A DNA stretch of 64,000 nucleotides from the NCBI RefSeq assembly GCF_030056705.1, contig NZ_JASHIC010000038.1, positions 1 through 64,000 on the forward strand. The letters are read 5' to 3'. The notes below the pieces were generated by a model. The model saw only the letters and a list, made by a program, of their open reading frames with translations. It was not told the origin of the DNA and ran no database searches. The first letter of the stretch is position 1; every line of letters begins with the position of its first letter. The position numbers and the translations under genes were made by a program. The DNA comes from Flectobacillus longus (GTDB lineage Bacteria; Bacteroidota; Bacteroidia; Cytophagales; Spirosomataceae). Of this stretch, positions 17,139 to 26,900 are shown piece after piece.

Positions 17139-18119
17139 ATGAAAAAAACGATTTGTATAGTTGGGGCACTTGTGGCAGTAGGTTTGCAAGCATGTAAAAG
17201 TGTTCAACAAAAAGGTATTGACCTTACTGTTAAACCTGGTGCTATTTGGCAAGACACCAATCAGGAAGTAATCAATGCACATGGTGGTGGTCTCTTGAAA
17301 CGTGGGAAAAACTATTATTGGTATGGCGAAATTCGTGGCAAATCGGCCTCAGAAGGCGTGTCTGTATATAGCTCCAAAGATTTAATTCATTGGGAAAATA
17401 AAGGTGTAGCATTAGCCAAATCAAAGGACTCGACCAGTGAGATTGCGGTTGGGGGCTTAATGGAAAGACCTAAAGTGATTTTCAATGAAAAGACAAACAA
17501 ATATGTGATGTGGTTTCACTTGGAACTACCTCGACAGGGATACAAGGCAGCTCGTGCGGGTATTGCGGTCAGTGATAATCCCATTGGACCATTTACTTAT
17601 TTAAAAAGCTTCAGACCCAACGGCAATATGTCGAGAGATATGACGCTCTTTGTCGACGATGATGGCTCGGCATATCATATTTATTCTTCTCGTGAAAATT
17701 ATGATTTGCGAGTAGTAAAACTAACGGCAGACTATTTGGACGTTACCAAAGAAGATACCTTGTTATTTAGCAAACACCGCGAAGCTCCTGCGATTTTCAA
17801 AAAAGATGGTAAATATTTTCTTATCACCAGTGGATGCACGGGTTGGGATCCTAATGCGGCTACCCTCCATTCGGCAAGTTCTATTTTTGGTCCGTGGAAA
17901 TTAGAGGGCGACCCGATGCGAGGTACTATGGCTGAAAAAACCTTTGATGGACAATCAACTTATATATTGACGGTGGATTCAAAGAAAAATCAATATATCT
18001 TTATGGCCGATCGCTGGAAACCAAAAGACTTGAAAGACAGTCGCTATCTATGGCTTCCTATTTCTTTCGAAAATGGGATTCCTCTGGTTCAGTGGCAAAA
18101 TGAATGGAAAATAAAGTAA
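17139..18119 (+). CDS. Glycoside hydrolase family 43 lipoprotein
   Basis: 326 residues from the ATG at 17139 (MKKTICIVGALVAVGLQAC lipobox); upstream in-frame codons lack a good start. It is a five-bladed propeller glycosidase. WQDTNQEVINAHGGGLLKRG and YYWYGE form the entrance with the candidate catalytic Asp, RDMTLFVDDDGSAYHIYSS supplies the second acidic residue, and REAPAIFKKDGKYFLITSG the catalytic Glu. The INAHGGG...YYWYGE pattern is typical of GH43 branches that include exo-beta-1,3-galactanases, but substrate cannot be fixed. It is followed 61 nt later by the BNR_4 gene and probably forms a glycan-degrading pair. Confidence 0.87.
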   Translation: MKKTICIVGALVAVGLQACKSVQQKGIDLTVKPGAIWQDTNQEVINAHGGGLLKRGKNYYWYGEIRGKSASEGVSVYSSKDLIHWENKGVALAKSKDSTSEIAVGGLMERPKVIFNEKTNKYVMWFHLELPRQGYKAARAGIAVSDNPIGPFTYLKSFRPNGNMSRDMTLFVDDDGSAYHIYSSRENYDLRVVKLTADYLDVTKEDTLLFSKHREAPAIFKKDGKYFLITSGCTGWDPNAATLHSASSIFGPWKLEGDPMRGTMAEKTFDGQSTYILTVDSKKNQYIFMADRWKPKDLKDSRYLWLPISFENGIPLVQWQNEWKIK

Positions 18120-18180
18120 AGTTTGAAGCTGGTTCACCAATTCAGTTTTCACTGAAATCATGTATATAAAACGGGTAAAA

Positions 18181-19491
18181 ATGTCATTACTAAAAAAAAT
18201 ATTCTTCTGCTTATTGCTATCAAGTTTTCTTATTGGTGGTAGCCTAAAAGCACAAACGGTAAAGGTAATTCCAGTCGGTAAAGCTTGGGCGAATAATTCG
18301 GTCAATGCGGTAATTTTTCGTAAAAACTCTTTGGTTAGCTACAAAAACTACCAATTCATTGCCTATTATAACGAATCAGGGAATGTAGTTTTAGGAAAAA
18401 GAAAACTAGGCAGCAAAAATTGGGAGCTCAAAACCACCGACCTGAAAGGAAATGTTACAGATGCCCATAATTGCATTAGCATTATGGTCGATGGCAAGGG
18501 CTATTTGCATATCGCTTGGGATCATCATAATCACCCTTTACACTATGCCAAAAGTAAAAGCCCATTATCCTTAGAATTGGACTCTCCAACCTCAATGACT
18601 GGCGAAACTGAAAAGAGTGTCAGCTATCCTGAATTTTACCGAATGCCTAACGGAAATCTGCTATTCTTTTACAGAAATGGGGCATCAGGAAAAGGAAATC
18701 TTGTTGTCAAAAGCTATGATATTTCTACAAGTAAATGGTCGATGTTGCATGAAAATTTGATTGATGGCGAAGGCAAAAGAAGTGCTTATTGGCAAGCTTT
18801 TGTCGATGCCAAAAGCAATATCCATATCTCTTGGGTATGGCGTGAAAGTGCCGACGTAGCCAGTAATCACGATATGGCGTATGCTTGTTCAAAAGATGGT
18901 GGAAAAACTTGGCAGAAAACTTCAGGTGAAAAATACCAACTCCCTATCAATACCTCTAATGCAGAATATGCTTGCAAAATTCCTCAAAATAGCGAGTTAA
19001 TCAACCAAACTTCGATGGTTGCCGACCAAGCGGGTAATCCATACATTGCTACCTATTTCAGACCTGAAGGAAGTAATGTACCACAATATCACCTTATTCA
19101 TTTTGATGGAAAATGGCATACACAATCGCTAGGATTTAGAACGCAAGCCTTTAGTTTGAGTGGAATGGGTACCAAAAAAATTCCCATTGCCCGTCCGCAA
19201 TTGGTAGCGTGGTCTGCCAAAGGAAAATTGTCGGCAATGGTAGTTTTCAGAGATGAAGAAAGAGGTAGTAAAGCATCAGTAGCGGTAAACACAGATTTGA
19301 ATCATACCAAATGGCAAGTGAAAGATTTGACTAATACTTATGTTGGTTCGTGGGAACCGTCTTTTGATACGGAGCTATGGAAAAGTAAACTACAATTACA
19401 TTTATTTGTTCAGCCTGTAGAACAAGCTGATGGAGAAGGCAAAACCAATACGCCTCCGCAGTTAGTGCAAGTATTTGAGGTGAAATTATAG
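18181..19491 (+). CDS. BNR_4 beta-propeller protein, secreted (possible polysaccharide lyase or hydrolase)
   Basis: 436 residues from the ATG at 18181; an ATG at 18160 is also in frame. A signal peptide (SLLKKIFFCLLLSSFLIGGSLKAQ) precedes a propeller with BNR-like blades: HIAWDHHNHPLHYAKS, SVSYPEFYRMPNGNLLFFYRNG and DMAYACSKDGGKTWQ. The WDHHNHPLHY and FRPEGS...PQYHL segments fit the BNR_4 family, which includes ulvan lyase-like enzymes and uncharacterised PUL proteins. Next to GH43, a periplasmic or surface role on a plant or algal glycan is likely. Activity is not demonstrable from sequence. Confidence 0.82.
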   Translation: MSLLKKIFFCLLLSSFLIGGSLKAQTVKVIPVGKAWANNSVNAVIFRKNSLVSYKNYQFIAYYNESGNVVLGKRKLGSKNWELKTTDLKGNVTDAHNCISIMVDGKGYLHIAWDHHNHPLHYAKSKSPLSLELDSPTSMTGETEKSVSYPEFYRMPNGNLLFFYRNGASGKGNLVVKSYDISTSKWSMLHENLIDGEGKRSAYWQAFVDAKSNIHISWVWRESADVASNHDMAYACSKDGGKTWQKTSGEKYQLPINTSNAEYACKIPQNSELINQTSMVADQAGNPYIATYFRPEGSNVPQYHLIHFDGKWHTQSLGFRTQAFSLSGMGTKKIPIARPQLVAWSAKGKLSAMVVFRDEERGSKASVAVNTDLNHTKWQVKDLTNTYVGSWEPSFDTELWKSKLQLHLFVQPVEQADGEGKTNTPPQLVQVFEVKL

Positions 19492-19506
19492 AAAAACCTT
19501 TCAAGT

Positions 19507-19640
19507 AATGATGCAAAATAAATTTGCATCATTACGCTTTAGGCCGTAAGCAATAGGCATAAGTATTTTATTAATTGAAATACTTTTTAACTTTTAGCCT
19601 ACCGCATAAAGCTTAGTGCCTATTGCGAATAAAATAAAAA
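19507..19640. repeat. Composite palindromic intergenic repeat (well preserved)
   Basis: Module 1 is a perfect inverted repeat with 13-nt arms (GTAATGATGCAAA / TTTGCATCATTAC). Module 2 has GGCCGTAAGCAATAGGCATAAG facing CGCATAAAGC...GTGCCTATTG around a centre with AAGTATTT/AAATACTT arms. The layout matches 50850-51015. It may double as a terminator for the BNR_4 gene. Confidence 0.7.
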
Positions 19641-19731
19641 GCTCCATTTGATTATTACCACAAAATCTCTAACAAACACCTTGTTTCCCTACCTTTCTAG
19701 TGGTAATTTTACTTCGTAATAAAATATCTTC

Positions 19732-20172
19732 ATGAAGTACTTGGGAATCAATATTGACAAAATAACGCCACGTCAGGCTGGTTACGCTCGTAATGCGGTA
19801 CTAGTGGCGATTGTCTGTATTATGGCTGCCCAAGGTTTGATTATTCATTTACTGGCTTTTTCATTAACGGCCAACGAAGAATTTAACAAAGGGGTAGCGC
19901 ACACTGAAAGTACCATTGCCAAGACGCAACAAACATGGAAACATGAGCTTCAATTGATTCTGGATTACAACAACGAAAAATCTAGTACCGAACAAAAATC
20001 TTCCAGACCCTCCACTATTACGATTGCATTTAATCTTTTTGTTGAGAAAGTTGGCATAGACATTCCTAAGCCTAATTATCAATCATTATCGATCGAAAAT
20101 CACTTTTCCTACAATAATCTCTACCATCACCTTTATCACCAGCGGATTATCCATCCTCCGTGTTTTGTCTAA
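19732..20172 (+). CDS. Small membrane-anchored hypothetical protein, 146 aa
   Basis: An ATG opens 146 residues with one transmembrane helix near residues 25-48 (VLVAIVCIMAAQGLIIHLLAF). A polar, lysine/glutamine-rich region with weak coiled-coil character follows, and the C-terminus is His-rich (YHHLYHQRIIHPPC). No family recognised. It precedes the cytochrome pair by about 230 nt on the same strand, so it might belong to that respiratory module. The odd C-terminus could mean a frameshift near the end. Confidence 0.55.
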   Translation: MKYLGINIDKITPRQAGYARNAVLVAIVCIMAAQGLIIHLLAFSLTANEEFNKGVAHTESTIAKTQQTWKHELQLILDYNNEKSSTEQKSSRPSTITIAFNLFVEKVGIDIPKPNYQSLSIENHFSYNNLYHHLYHQRIIHPPCFV

Positions 20173-20400
20173 TTTTTTATCTTCTTGGTTTCTTTTGGCT
20201 TAGCAAACTATCATCATATTGGTTTGTCGAATAATGGTATTGTTAATACCCCAAATACACCCTAGAAACCACCAAAATTTATTGGCTAATTCTAAGGATT
20301 GTACTTTCAATCTGTTAAAACCTCAGCTTCATGGATAGCATGAAGTGGTAAAAAGTACATCCTTTTGTAGCCGAATTATTCATTTAACATAGACATTCAG

Positions 20401-21804
20401 ATGGATTTTCCCATATTTCATTTAGACTTCATGGGCGACAGGCTTCTTATTGCCATTATCGCCGTATTACACGTATTAATCAATCATGGACTTGCTGTTG
20501 GATTTATTCCTTTGGTAACATGGATAGAATATCTAGGCTTCAAAAAGGGCGGTAAAAACGCCATCGTAAACAACGAATGGGATCAATTGGCGCATCGTCT
20601 CATGACAGTTGCCTTTATCATTACCACCACCATCGGCGCTATGACTGGCGTTGGAATTTGGTTTGCCTCGTCCTTAGTAAACCCTGCCTCTATTGGTTCA
20701 CTTATCAGAGTTTTTTATGGCGCTTGGTTCGTAGAATGGACTGTATTTGTGACCGAAGTGGTCTTAATTTTACTGTATTATCTTTCTTGGAAGCGTTCTT
20801 TGGGAAGTATTGAAGCCAAGGCCAAACACATCAAATTAGGAGCTGCACTTAGTATTTTCTCATGGATAACGATGTCTATCATTGTATCAATTTTGGGCTT
20901 TATGATGGATACAGGAAGCTGGGTCGAAAACAAAACCTTTATTGCTGGATTCACTAACCCTATATATATTCCTCAATTAGCCTTCAGAACACCTTTGGCA
21001 GCGTTGATGGCTGGGGCAATCGGCTTGTTTTTAACCAAATTGTTTACAAAAAACGGTTCATCATTTCAGCAAGATTCTTCCAAAAAGATTGCTTTATGGA
21101 TGTTATTGATGCTTCCATTCACCTTGGCTGGCGCTTTGGCGTATTACTTCAAAATTCCAGAACTGATGATTGGAAACTTGCCAGTAGCTGTAGGTACAAT
21201 GGATTTTCAATCATGGTATGATTTATTGGTAAAATTCATTATTGGTGCGCTAACCACGGTATTCCTAATTGCTGGAACAGTCTATTTCAAACCCAAACTC
21301 AAAATTCCAACCATTGTGTATATCCTACCTGTAATAGGTATGCTTGGTTTTGCAGGGATTTTTGAACGAATCCGAGAGTTTATCCGCAAACCTTATGTGA
21401 TAGGCAATTATATGTACTCTAATACTTTGAGAAAAGAAGACTATCCACTTTTCAAAAGAGATGGTGTTTTGGCTCACGCTACCTATTCGCCTGTCAAAGA
21501 AGTTACGGAAGAAAATAAACTTGTGGCTGGCGAACAAGTATTTATGATTTCATGCAGTCGCTGCCATACCACACGAGGGATTAACTCAGTGGTGGACAAA
21601 TTTGAAAACATGTATAGTTTGAAAGCAGGCGAAAAACTGAATGGAGACTTAATGAAAAACTATATCAAGCATATCGAGAATGCAAGATATTTTATGCCTC
21701 CTTTCCCTGGCAATGAGGCGGAGCTTGGCGCTTTGGTTGAGTACATCAAACATATTCAGGAAGATGGGACGCCTATTGACCATCAGGCAACTTCGATGAG
21801 GTAA
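20401..21804 (+). CDS. CydA-like multi-pass protein fused to a cytochrome c domain
   Basis: 467 residues. The N-terminal ~350 form about nine transmembrane helices, with HVLINHGLAVGF near the start (candidate heme ligands) and GAMTGVGIWF, resembling the cytochrome bd subunit I core. A soluble cytochrome c domain follows with one heme c site, CSRCH near residue 384, and a candidate axial Met in the ARYFMPPFPGN segment. It should face the periplasm and pass electrons between quinone and a c-type cytochrome. The next gene, 53 nt downstream, has the same architecture, so they likely form a heterodimer. Distinct from true cytochrome bd oxidases, which lack heme c. Confidence 0.82.
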   Translation: MDFPIFHLDFMGDRLLIAIIAVLHVLINHGLAVGFIPLVTWIEYLGFKKGGKNAIVNNEWDQLAHRLMTVAFIITTTIGAMTGVGIWFASSLVNPASIGSLIRVFYGAWFVEWTVFVTEVVLILLYYLSWKRSLGSIEAKAKHIKLGAALSIFSWITMSIIVSILGFMMDTGSWVENKTFIAGFTNPIYIPQLAFRTPLAALMAGAIGLFLTKLFTKNGSSFQQDSSKKIALWMLLMLPFTLAGALAYYFKIPELMIGNLPVAVGTMDFQSWYDLLVKFIIGALTTVFLIAGTVYFKPKLKIPTIVYILPVIGMLGFAGIFERIREFIRKPYVIGNYMYSNTLRKEDYPLFKRDGVLAHATYSPVKEVTEENKLVAGEQVFMISCSRCHTTRGINSVVDKFENMYSLKAGEKLNGDLMKNYIKHIENARYFMPPFPGNEAELGALVEYIKHIQEDGTPIDHQATSMR

Positions 21805-21857
21805 TTGGCCCATTCATAAAACTTATTCAAATTTTCATTCACTTAGCTTTTACTATC

Positions 21858-23177
21858 ATGTTTAATCATATTTTGCTTCAAACACCAGTTCCTCGTGATT
21901 TACCTTTGGATTTACCCCTACCAAAGGAGGTTTTAATTGTACTGCTGGTATTTTCATTTTTATTACATATCCTTTTTGTCAATTTGATGGTAGGCGGTAG
22001 TATCCTCACACTTTGGAGTCAGATAAAAGGCCTAAAAGACAAAGAATATGATACATTGGCGCATGAAATTGCTGAGACTATTACTGTCAATAAGAGTTTA
22101 GCAGTGGTCTTAGGTGTAGCACCATTGTTGAGTATCAATACCTTATATACGGTTTATTTTTACTCAGCCAATGCGCTAACAGGTATCTTTTGGATTTCAG
22201 TAATTCCATTGGTAACAGTAGCCTTCTTGTTGACTTACGCACACAAATACAGTTGGAAAATTCTAGAAAATAACAAAGCGCTGCATATCTCGATGATGGG
22301 GTTATCTGTGGCAATTTTTCTTTTTATTCCATTGATATTTTTGGTCAACGTCAATTTGATGCTATTTCCAGAAAAATGGAATACCATTGAAGGCTTTGCT
22401 CATGCCTTGACATTACCGAATGTATTCCCAAGATATTTTCACTTCTTATTGGCATCTTTAGGCACTACGGGCTTATTTATTTTCTGGTATTTTGGTCGAA
22501 AAAGTTATGATTTTGACAATCACTTCACCACACTCACACGCTATGAGATTCGTAAAAAGGCTTATTCTTTAACCTTTGGCGCTTCAGCAGCACAGTTTAT
22601 TATTGGTCCAGTAGTGTTGCTAACCTTGCCTACCAAAGGTTTTAGTTGGCATTTAATTTTCACGATTGGGACTGGTGTCATCTTTGCTTTGCCAGCCATG
22701 TATTGGATTTGGAAAGGTATTACTGGAAAGGCAGAAGATATTGCGAATAATTTCTGGAAAGTAGCCCTTACACTTGGTCTGACGATTACTTTCATGGGCT
22801 CAGGACGCCATATTTATCGTGCCACGGCTTTAGCACCGCACCAAAAATTAGTAGAAGCGAAGACGATTGCTTATGAGAAAGAGGTCAAAAAAGCCACGGA
22901 AGAAATGAAAAATGCTCCTGCCGAAAAACCAGCTTCTGATAATCCTGGTGAAGCTATTTTTCAAGCAAAATGTAGCGCTTGTCATGCCATGGATGTAAAA
23001 GTGGTGGGTCCTCCAATCAAGGAAATGGTCAGTATTTATAAAAACGATGCCAAAGGATTACACGATTGGATTTTAAAGCCTGGCAAAAAACGTCCTGATT
23101 ATCCACAGATGCCTGCGTTAGGGTTGAGTGAACAGGAGATCAACGACGTAGCCAACTATATTTTGGAACAAAAGTAG
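21858..23177 (+). CDS. Multi-pass membrane protein fused to a cytochrome c domain (partner subunit)
   Basis: 439 residues with about nine transmembrane helices, a candidate ligand histidine in LLHILFVNLMVGG, a Glu/Lys-rich linker (KATEEMKNAPAEKPAS) and a C-terminal cytochrome c domain with CSACH near residue 371 and a Met in YPQMPALG. Architecture and size mirror the upstream gene, suggesting duplication and heteromer formation. Predicted to span the inner membrane with its heme domain in the periplasm. It is followed by a hairpin and two tiny membrane ORFs. Confidence 0.82.
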   Translation: MFNHILLQTPVPRDLPLDLPLPKEVLIVLLVFSFLLHILFVNLMVGGSILTLWSQIKGLKDKEYDTLAHEIAETITVNKSLAVVLGVAPLLSINTLYTVYFYSANALTGIFWISVIPLVTVAFLLTYAHKYSWKILENNKALHISMMGLSVAIFLFIPLIFLVNVNLMLFPEKWNTIEGFAHALTLPNVFPRYFHFLLASLGTTGLFIFWYFGRKSYDFDNHFTTLTRYEIRKKAYSLTFGASAAQFIIGPVVLLTLPTKGFSWHLIFTIGTGVIFALPAMYWIWKGITGKAEDIANNFWKVALTLGLTITFMGSGRHIYRATALAPHQKLVEAKTIAYEKEVKKATEEMKNAPAEKPASDNPGEAIFQAKCSACHAMDVKVVGPPIKEMVSIYKNDAKGLHDWILKPGKKRPDYPQMPALGLSEQEINDVANYILEQK

Positions 23178-23207
23178 TCTGTTTTTTGGAGAAAACTTCC
23201 CAAAAAA

Positions 23208-23240
23208 ATGCGGGCAAAATCTAATAAATTTTGTCCGCAT
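23208..23240 (+). terminator. Hairpin after the cytochrome pair
   Basis: ATGCGGGCAAAAT pairs with ATTTTGTCCGCAT (one mismatch) around a 7-nt loop, 30 nt after the stop. It lacks a clear T-run and resembles the GGGCAAAAT module of the composite repeats, so termination is uncertain. Confidence 0.45.
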
Positions 23241-23280
23241 ACTTACTCAAAATCATTTTTCATATAATCATCTTACCAAT

Positions 23281-23436
23281 ATGATACTCGCATTATCAGT
23301 AGGCATAGCAGCCGTGACGCTTGCTATTTTATATACTATGTTTGAAATACAAATTAATATTACTTCTCTCGAAAAAATGGATAACATTCTTTCGAAGCGA
23401 CTAAAGGCTTTTACACATGAAAAAGAAAAAGCCTAA
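23281..23436 (+). CDS. Tiny membrane protein, 51 aa
   Basis: An ATG at 23281 opens 51 residues: an N-terminal transmembrane helix (MILALSVGIAAVTLAILYTMF) and a basic amphipathic tail. It overlaps the next small ORF by 20 nt in another frame. Small hydrophobic subunits often accompany bd-type and other terminal oxidases, and the position just after the cytochrome pair fits. No homologue recognised. Confidence 0.45.
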   Translation: MILALSVGIAAVTLAILYTMFEIQINITSLEKMDNILSKRLKAFTHEKEKA

Positions 23437-23536
23437 TTCAAGGCATCTCAAAAGGTCATTCGGAGCATTGGTTTTATTATTGATACTACTAGCGTCAATG
23501 ATTTTTGTCCTTATTGTCGCACTGAAAGCTTCCTAA
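23417..23536 (+). CDS. Tiny membrane protein, 39 aa
   Basis: An ATG at 23417 lies inside the end of the preceding ORF. The 39 residues have a strongly basic N-terminus (MKKKKPNSRHLKRS) and a single transmembrane helix (GALVLLLILLASMIFVLIVAL). The overlap suggests translational coupling. No homologue recognised. Confidence 0.42.
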   Translation: MKKKKPNSRHLKRSFGALVLLLILLASMIFVLIVALKAS

Positions 23537-23542
23537 AGCTCA

Positions 23543-23920
23543 TTGAGTGATTTAGTGATGGAGCGAATGAGTGATTATTTATCTCCATTCCGCTCGTAGA
23601 GACGCAATGATTGCGTCTCCATGAGGTATTATTTTGAAATATAGTATCAAAGAAGGCGGTTGAAAAACTAATTTCGACCGCCTTTTAAATGCTAAAAACC
23701 TTGATGATATTCTGCATTAATACTTGCTTATTAGATTTTTTCAAAAACCAATCTTTTCATCAGCTCCGTAGGAGCTTTTACAAAGGAATACAAGGTAATT
23801 CTGTTTATTGAATTATATTTTGCACGAATACTTATCTTAGACGCAAAGCATTGCATCTCTACTAGTAAAATATCTATTAAAAATAATCACTAAATCGCTC
23901 AATCACCATTCACTCAATCA
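23543..23920. repeat. Composite repeat cluster: GAGTGA runs, AGACGCAAT palindromes and hairpin, two copies back to back
   Basis: In order: a GAGTGATTTAGTGA-type run (23543-23577), the perfect palindrome GAGACGCAATGATTGCGTCTC (printed as arms at 23599-23619), a hairpin (23653-23684), a degenerate AGACGCAAAGCATTGCATCT (23839-23858) and a CACTCAATC run (23885-23920). The left part is in reverse order to the copy at 51104-51252 and the right part follows the same order. Confidence 0.55.
23647..23691. terminator. Terminator hairpin
   Basis: AAGGCGGTTGAAA pairs with TTTCGACCGCCTT (G-T allowed), with A-rich and T-rich flanks. Same family as 14755-14800 and 51104-51149. Placed to stop convergent transcripts. 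Confidence 0.65.
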
Positions 23921-23925
23921 ATTCT

Positions 23926-26900
23926 CTACTCTAAAATCAATTTCTGTGAAACACGATCCTTATTCGATTGAAACCAGACCAGATATACTCCTCGATTCAA
24001 GTCGGCCGTTGAGACTTTGGTAGATTCTCTAAATGAGCATTCGAAAACAATATTACCCAGCATATCTACCAACTTCACATCAACTTCTCCTTGCAGAGTA
24101 CTTTTTAAGGTTACAACATCCTTCGCTGGATTGGGAAAGGCTGACAAACTCTGATTGATTTCTCCTTCAAAACCAAGTGGCATGGCTAAAGCTACTTTGA
24201 GTTGGGCATAATTGGTACAGCTATTACCACCCCATGCTCGAACCGTATAGGTTCCGTTGTATGCAGCAGTAACATTCTCAATGATAGGTTTTGCATTCGT
24301 AGAAGTAAATTGATTAGGCCCTTGCCAGAGATAGTTTACCCCACCTGAGGCAGATAGAGTCAAAGTATGATTGATAATGTCTTCATTGAAGGTTGCCTCT
24401 ATTTTGGGTGATGGTTTTACTAACAAAACTGTTTTGGTAGTATTGGTACAGCCGTTATCGTCAGTTACCTTAATAAGGTAAGTTCCTGAATTTTCGGTTT
24501 GAGTTTTACTAAATACGATTGAGCTATTGGACGAAGAAAAACCGTTTGGTCCCGACCACTGATAAGTACTTCCCCCTCGGACGCTTATCTGAGCAGGTTC
24601 ACCTGCGCAGGTAGTATCGCCCATTGCAGATACCGCTGGCAAGCTGGCAATTTTTCCTGTCAGCGTATCTTTTGACAACAAACCTGTAGTTAGTCCTCGC
24701 AAACTTACCTGAAAAACACCCGTACCAAATCTTTGCGATAAATCTGTAATACGATAAGTTTGAGTACCTATTAATTCCTGTTTAATCGGCTTGATGGTTT
24801 GAGAAGCACCATTTGCCAATTTCACCTGCATGACAAAACTTTCTGAATTGGCAATTTCTCCAAAAACTTTGGCTTCCAACTTAATCGAGTCACTCGCACA
24901 TACCGTCTGAATACCTGAAGACTGGAATTTTACAATAGGAATTACATTGACCGTTGTATTTGAAGGCAAACTCGTGCAACCGCTATTTTCGCAAGTAGCA
25001 GAGTAGGTTGTGGTCACCGTAGGATTTACCATCAACGTGGCAGAAGTAGACGTTTTTTGTTGAGAACCTTCTATCTTATTTGACCAACTCCATGTAACCT
25101 GAGCACAGCCTTGGGCCGTTAGCTGCACTTGCTGTCCATACTCTATCGAAGGACTCTGAGCAGTCAATTTAGGTTGGTTGGGCGCTCCAGAACAAGTATT
25201 ATATCTTATCAAAAAATTAGGATATTGAAACCAAATATTCCCTTTTACATCCGCCAACATCTTACTCAGTCCAGTGGTATTTAATACGATATTGCCAGTT
25301 TTTGACCATGTTTGATCGGCATATTTAAAGATATTGCCACTATCATAAACGTAAATATTACGTTGAGCATCTTCGGCGATATAGGTAGGTTTCAGAAACG
25401 AAGCATAGTTTTGAATCTCCCAAGCACCCTCCGAATATCTTAGGACTCTCCCATTTTGCAACACCCATAAGACACCTTTGCTATCCATAAAAGTTTGATT
25501 AATAGCATTTGAAAGTTGCGGTAATTCAGCCTTCGTAAAAGTCTTTATTTGTTTGCTAGTTAAATCGTATTGCCAAAGTTCTCTACTTTGAGAATTGTAT
25601 TTATAAACCTCCACCCACATGCTATTTTGGCTCCAAACAGGTGTTTGGAAATATACATTTGACTCGGTGCTTTTGTAGGTAAATAGCGTTTTTAAGCTAT
25701 CTTTTTCTATTTTTCCAAAAACAGAAGCCCCTTTCACATCCGAATATCCATAAAACAACTGATTGGCATAGTCGAACTTCGAAGGCGAAATATTATCGGG
25801 ATTTGACAGCTCTACAGAAGATAACATCTTTCCTGCCACAGGATCCAACTTTCTTAAGGCATACACCAAAGAGCTACTTGGTAAAAGTCTTTTTCCTAAT
25901 AGCTGAATCGTTTTGATAGTCGGGTCACCTCCCGAAAGTGACAAACCATAATTTTGATTCCCAATCGCACCAGTTGTATTGGCATGGTCAAAGGTTTTTA
26001 TCTGTAGATTATTGACTTGAATCGTAAAAATCCCTCTGGCATTTTGCGCCACAATTTCATTCTCTCGAATCTCGACCGCATTGATAGAATTTGCCAAATC
26101 AGGGTTGTTGTCTTTACCAAAATAAGCTACCTGTGTACCCTGAGAAAGTCCTTTGTACACAAAACTTGTTTTGGTAGTCGATACAACGCCACTTGGTATA
26201 TTCAACAAATATTCGGGTTCATTGTATAGCTCTTCAACCTTCACAAAATAGGTCTGATTGCTCTGTAACGAATCCAACCAAAATGAATAGGTATAAGTTG
26301 ATTTCGCTGCAATATTTTGAGCGCTTTTCGTACATAAAATCTTTTTGAAACTTGAATCTGTCGCAATAGTCAATTTGATTACTGACTGATTATTGATATA
26401 ATTACCCGAATACTCCAGCACTTTTAGAGAAGAATTTTCTGTCAGATAATTAGTAGAAATATAGTTATTGGGATTACTCACCAATACATATTGTACTTCA
26501 GACCAAACACTTTTGGTAGTTCCAACCACCGAACGAACACGCCATTTGAGCTGATTGGCATAATAATTCATTTTGGTCAAAACCGAAGTACTTGAAGAAC
26601 TTGTCTGAAAAATAGGGTTTTTAAAATCTGTATCTGAAAGTGCTGCTACTTGCACTTCATAAGCAGAAGCATTAGGAACCGAAGTATAAGTAAGAGTAAA
26701 ATTGGTCGATAGATTGGCTGTTGATGTTAATGGATATTTTGCAAATGGTGGCAATACGGCTTCTGTTGGAACATTCCAAACAGCATTGCTCCAATCAGAG
26801 CAGCCGATACTATTACATGCCTTGATACGTAAATAATTTTGCCCCATTCGTAAAAGAGCAGAACTCCACACACTTTTATTAACAGTATCCGTTTTTTGTA

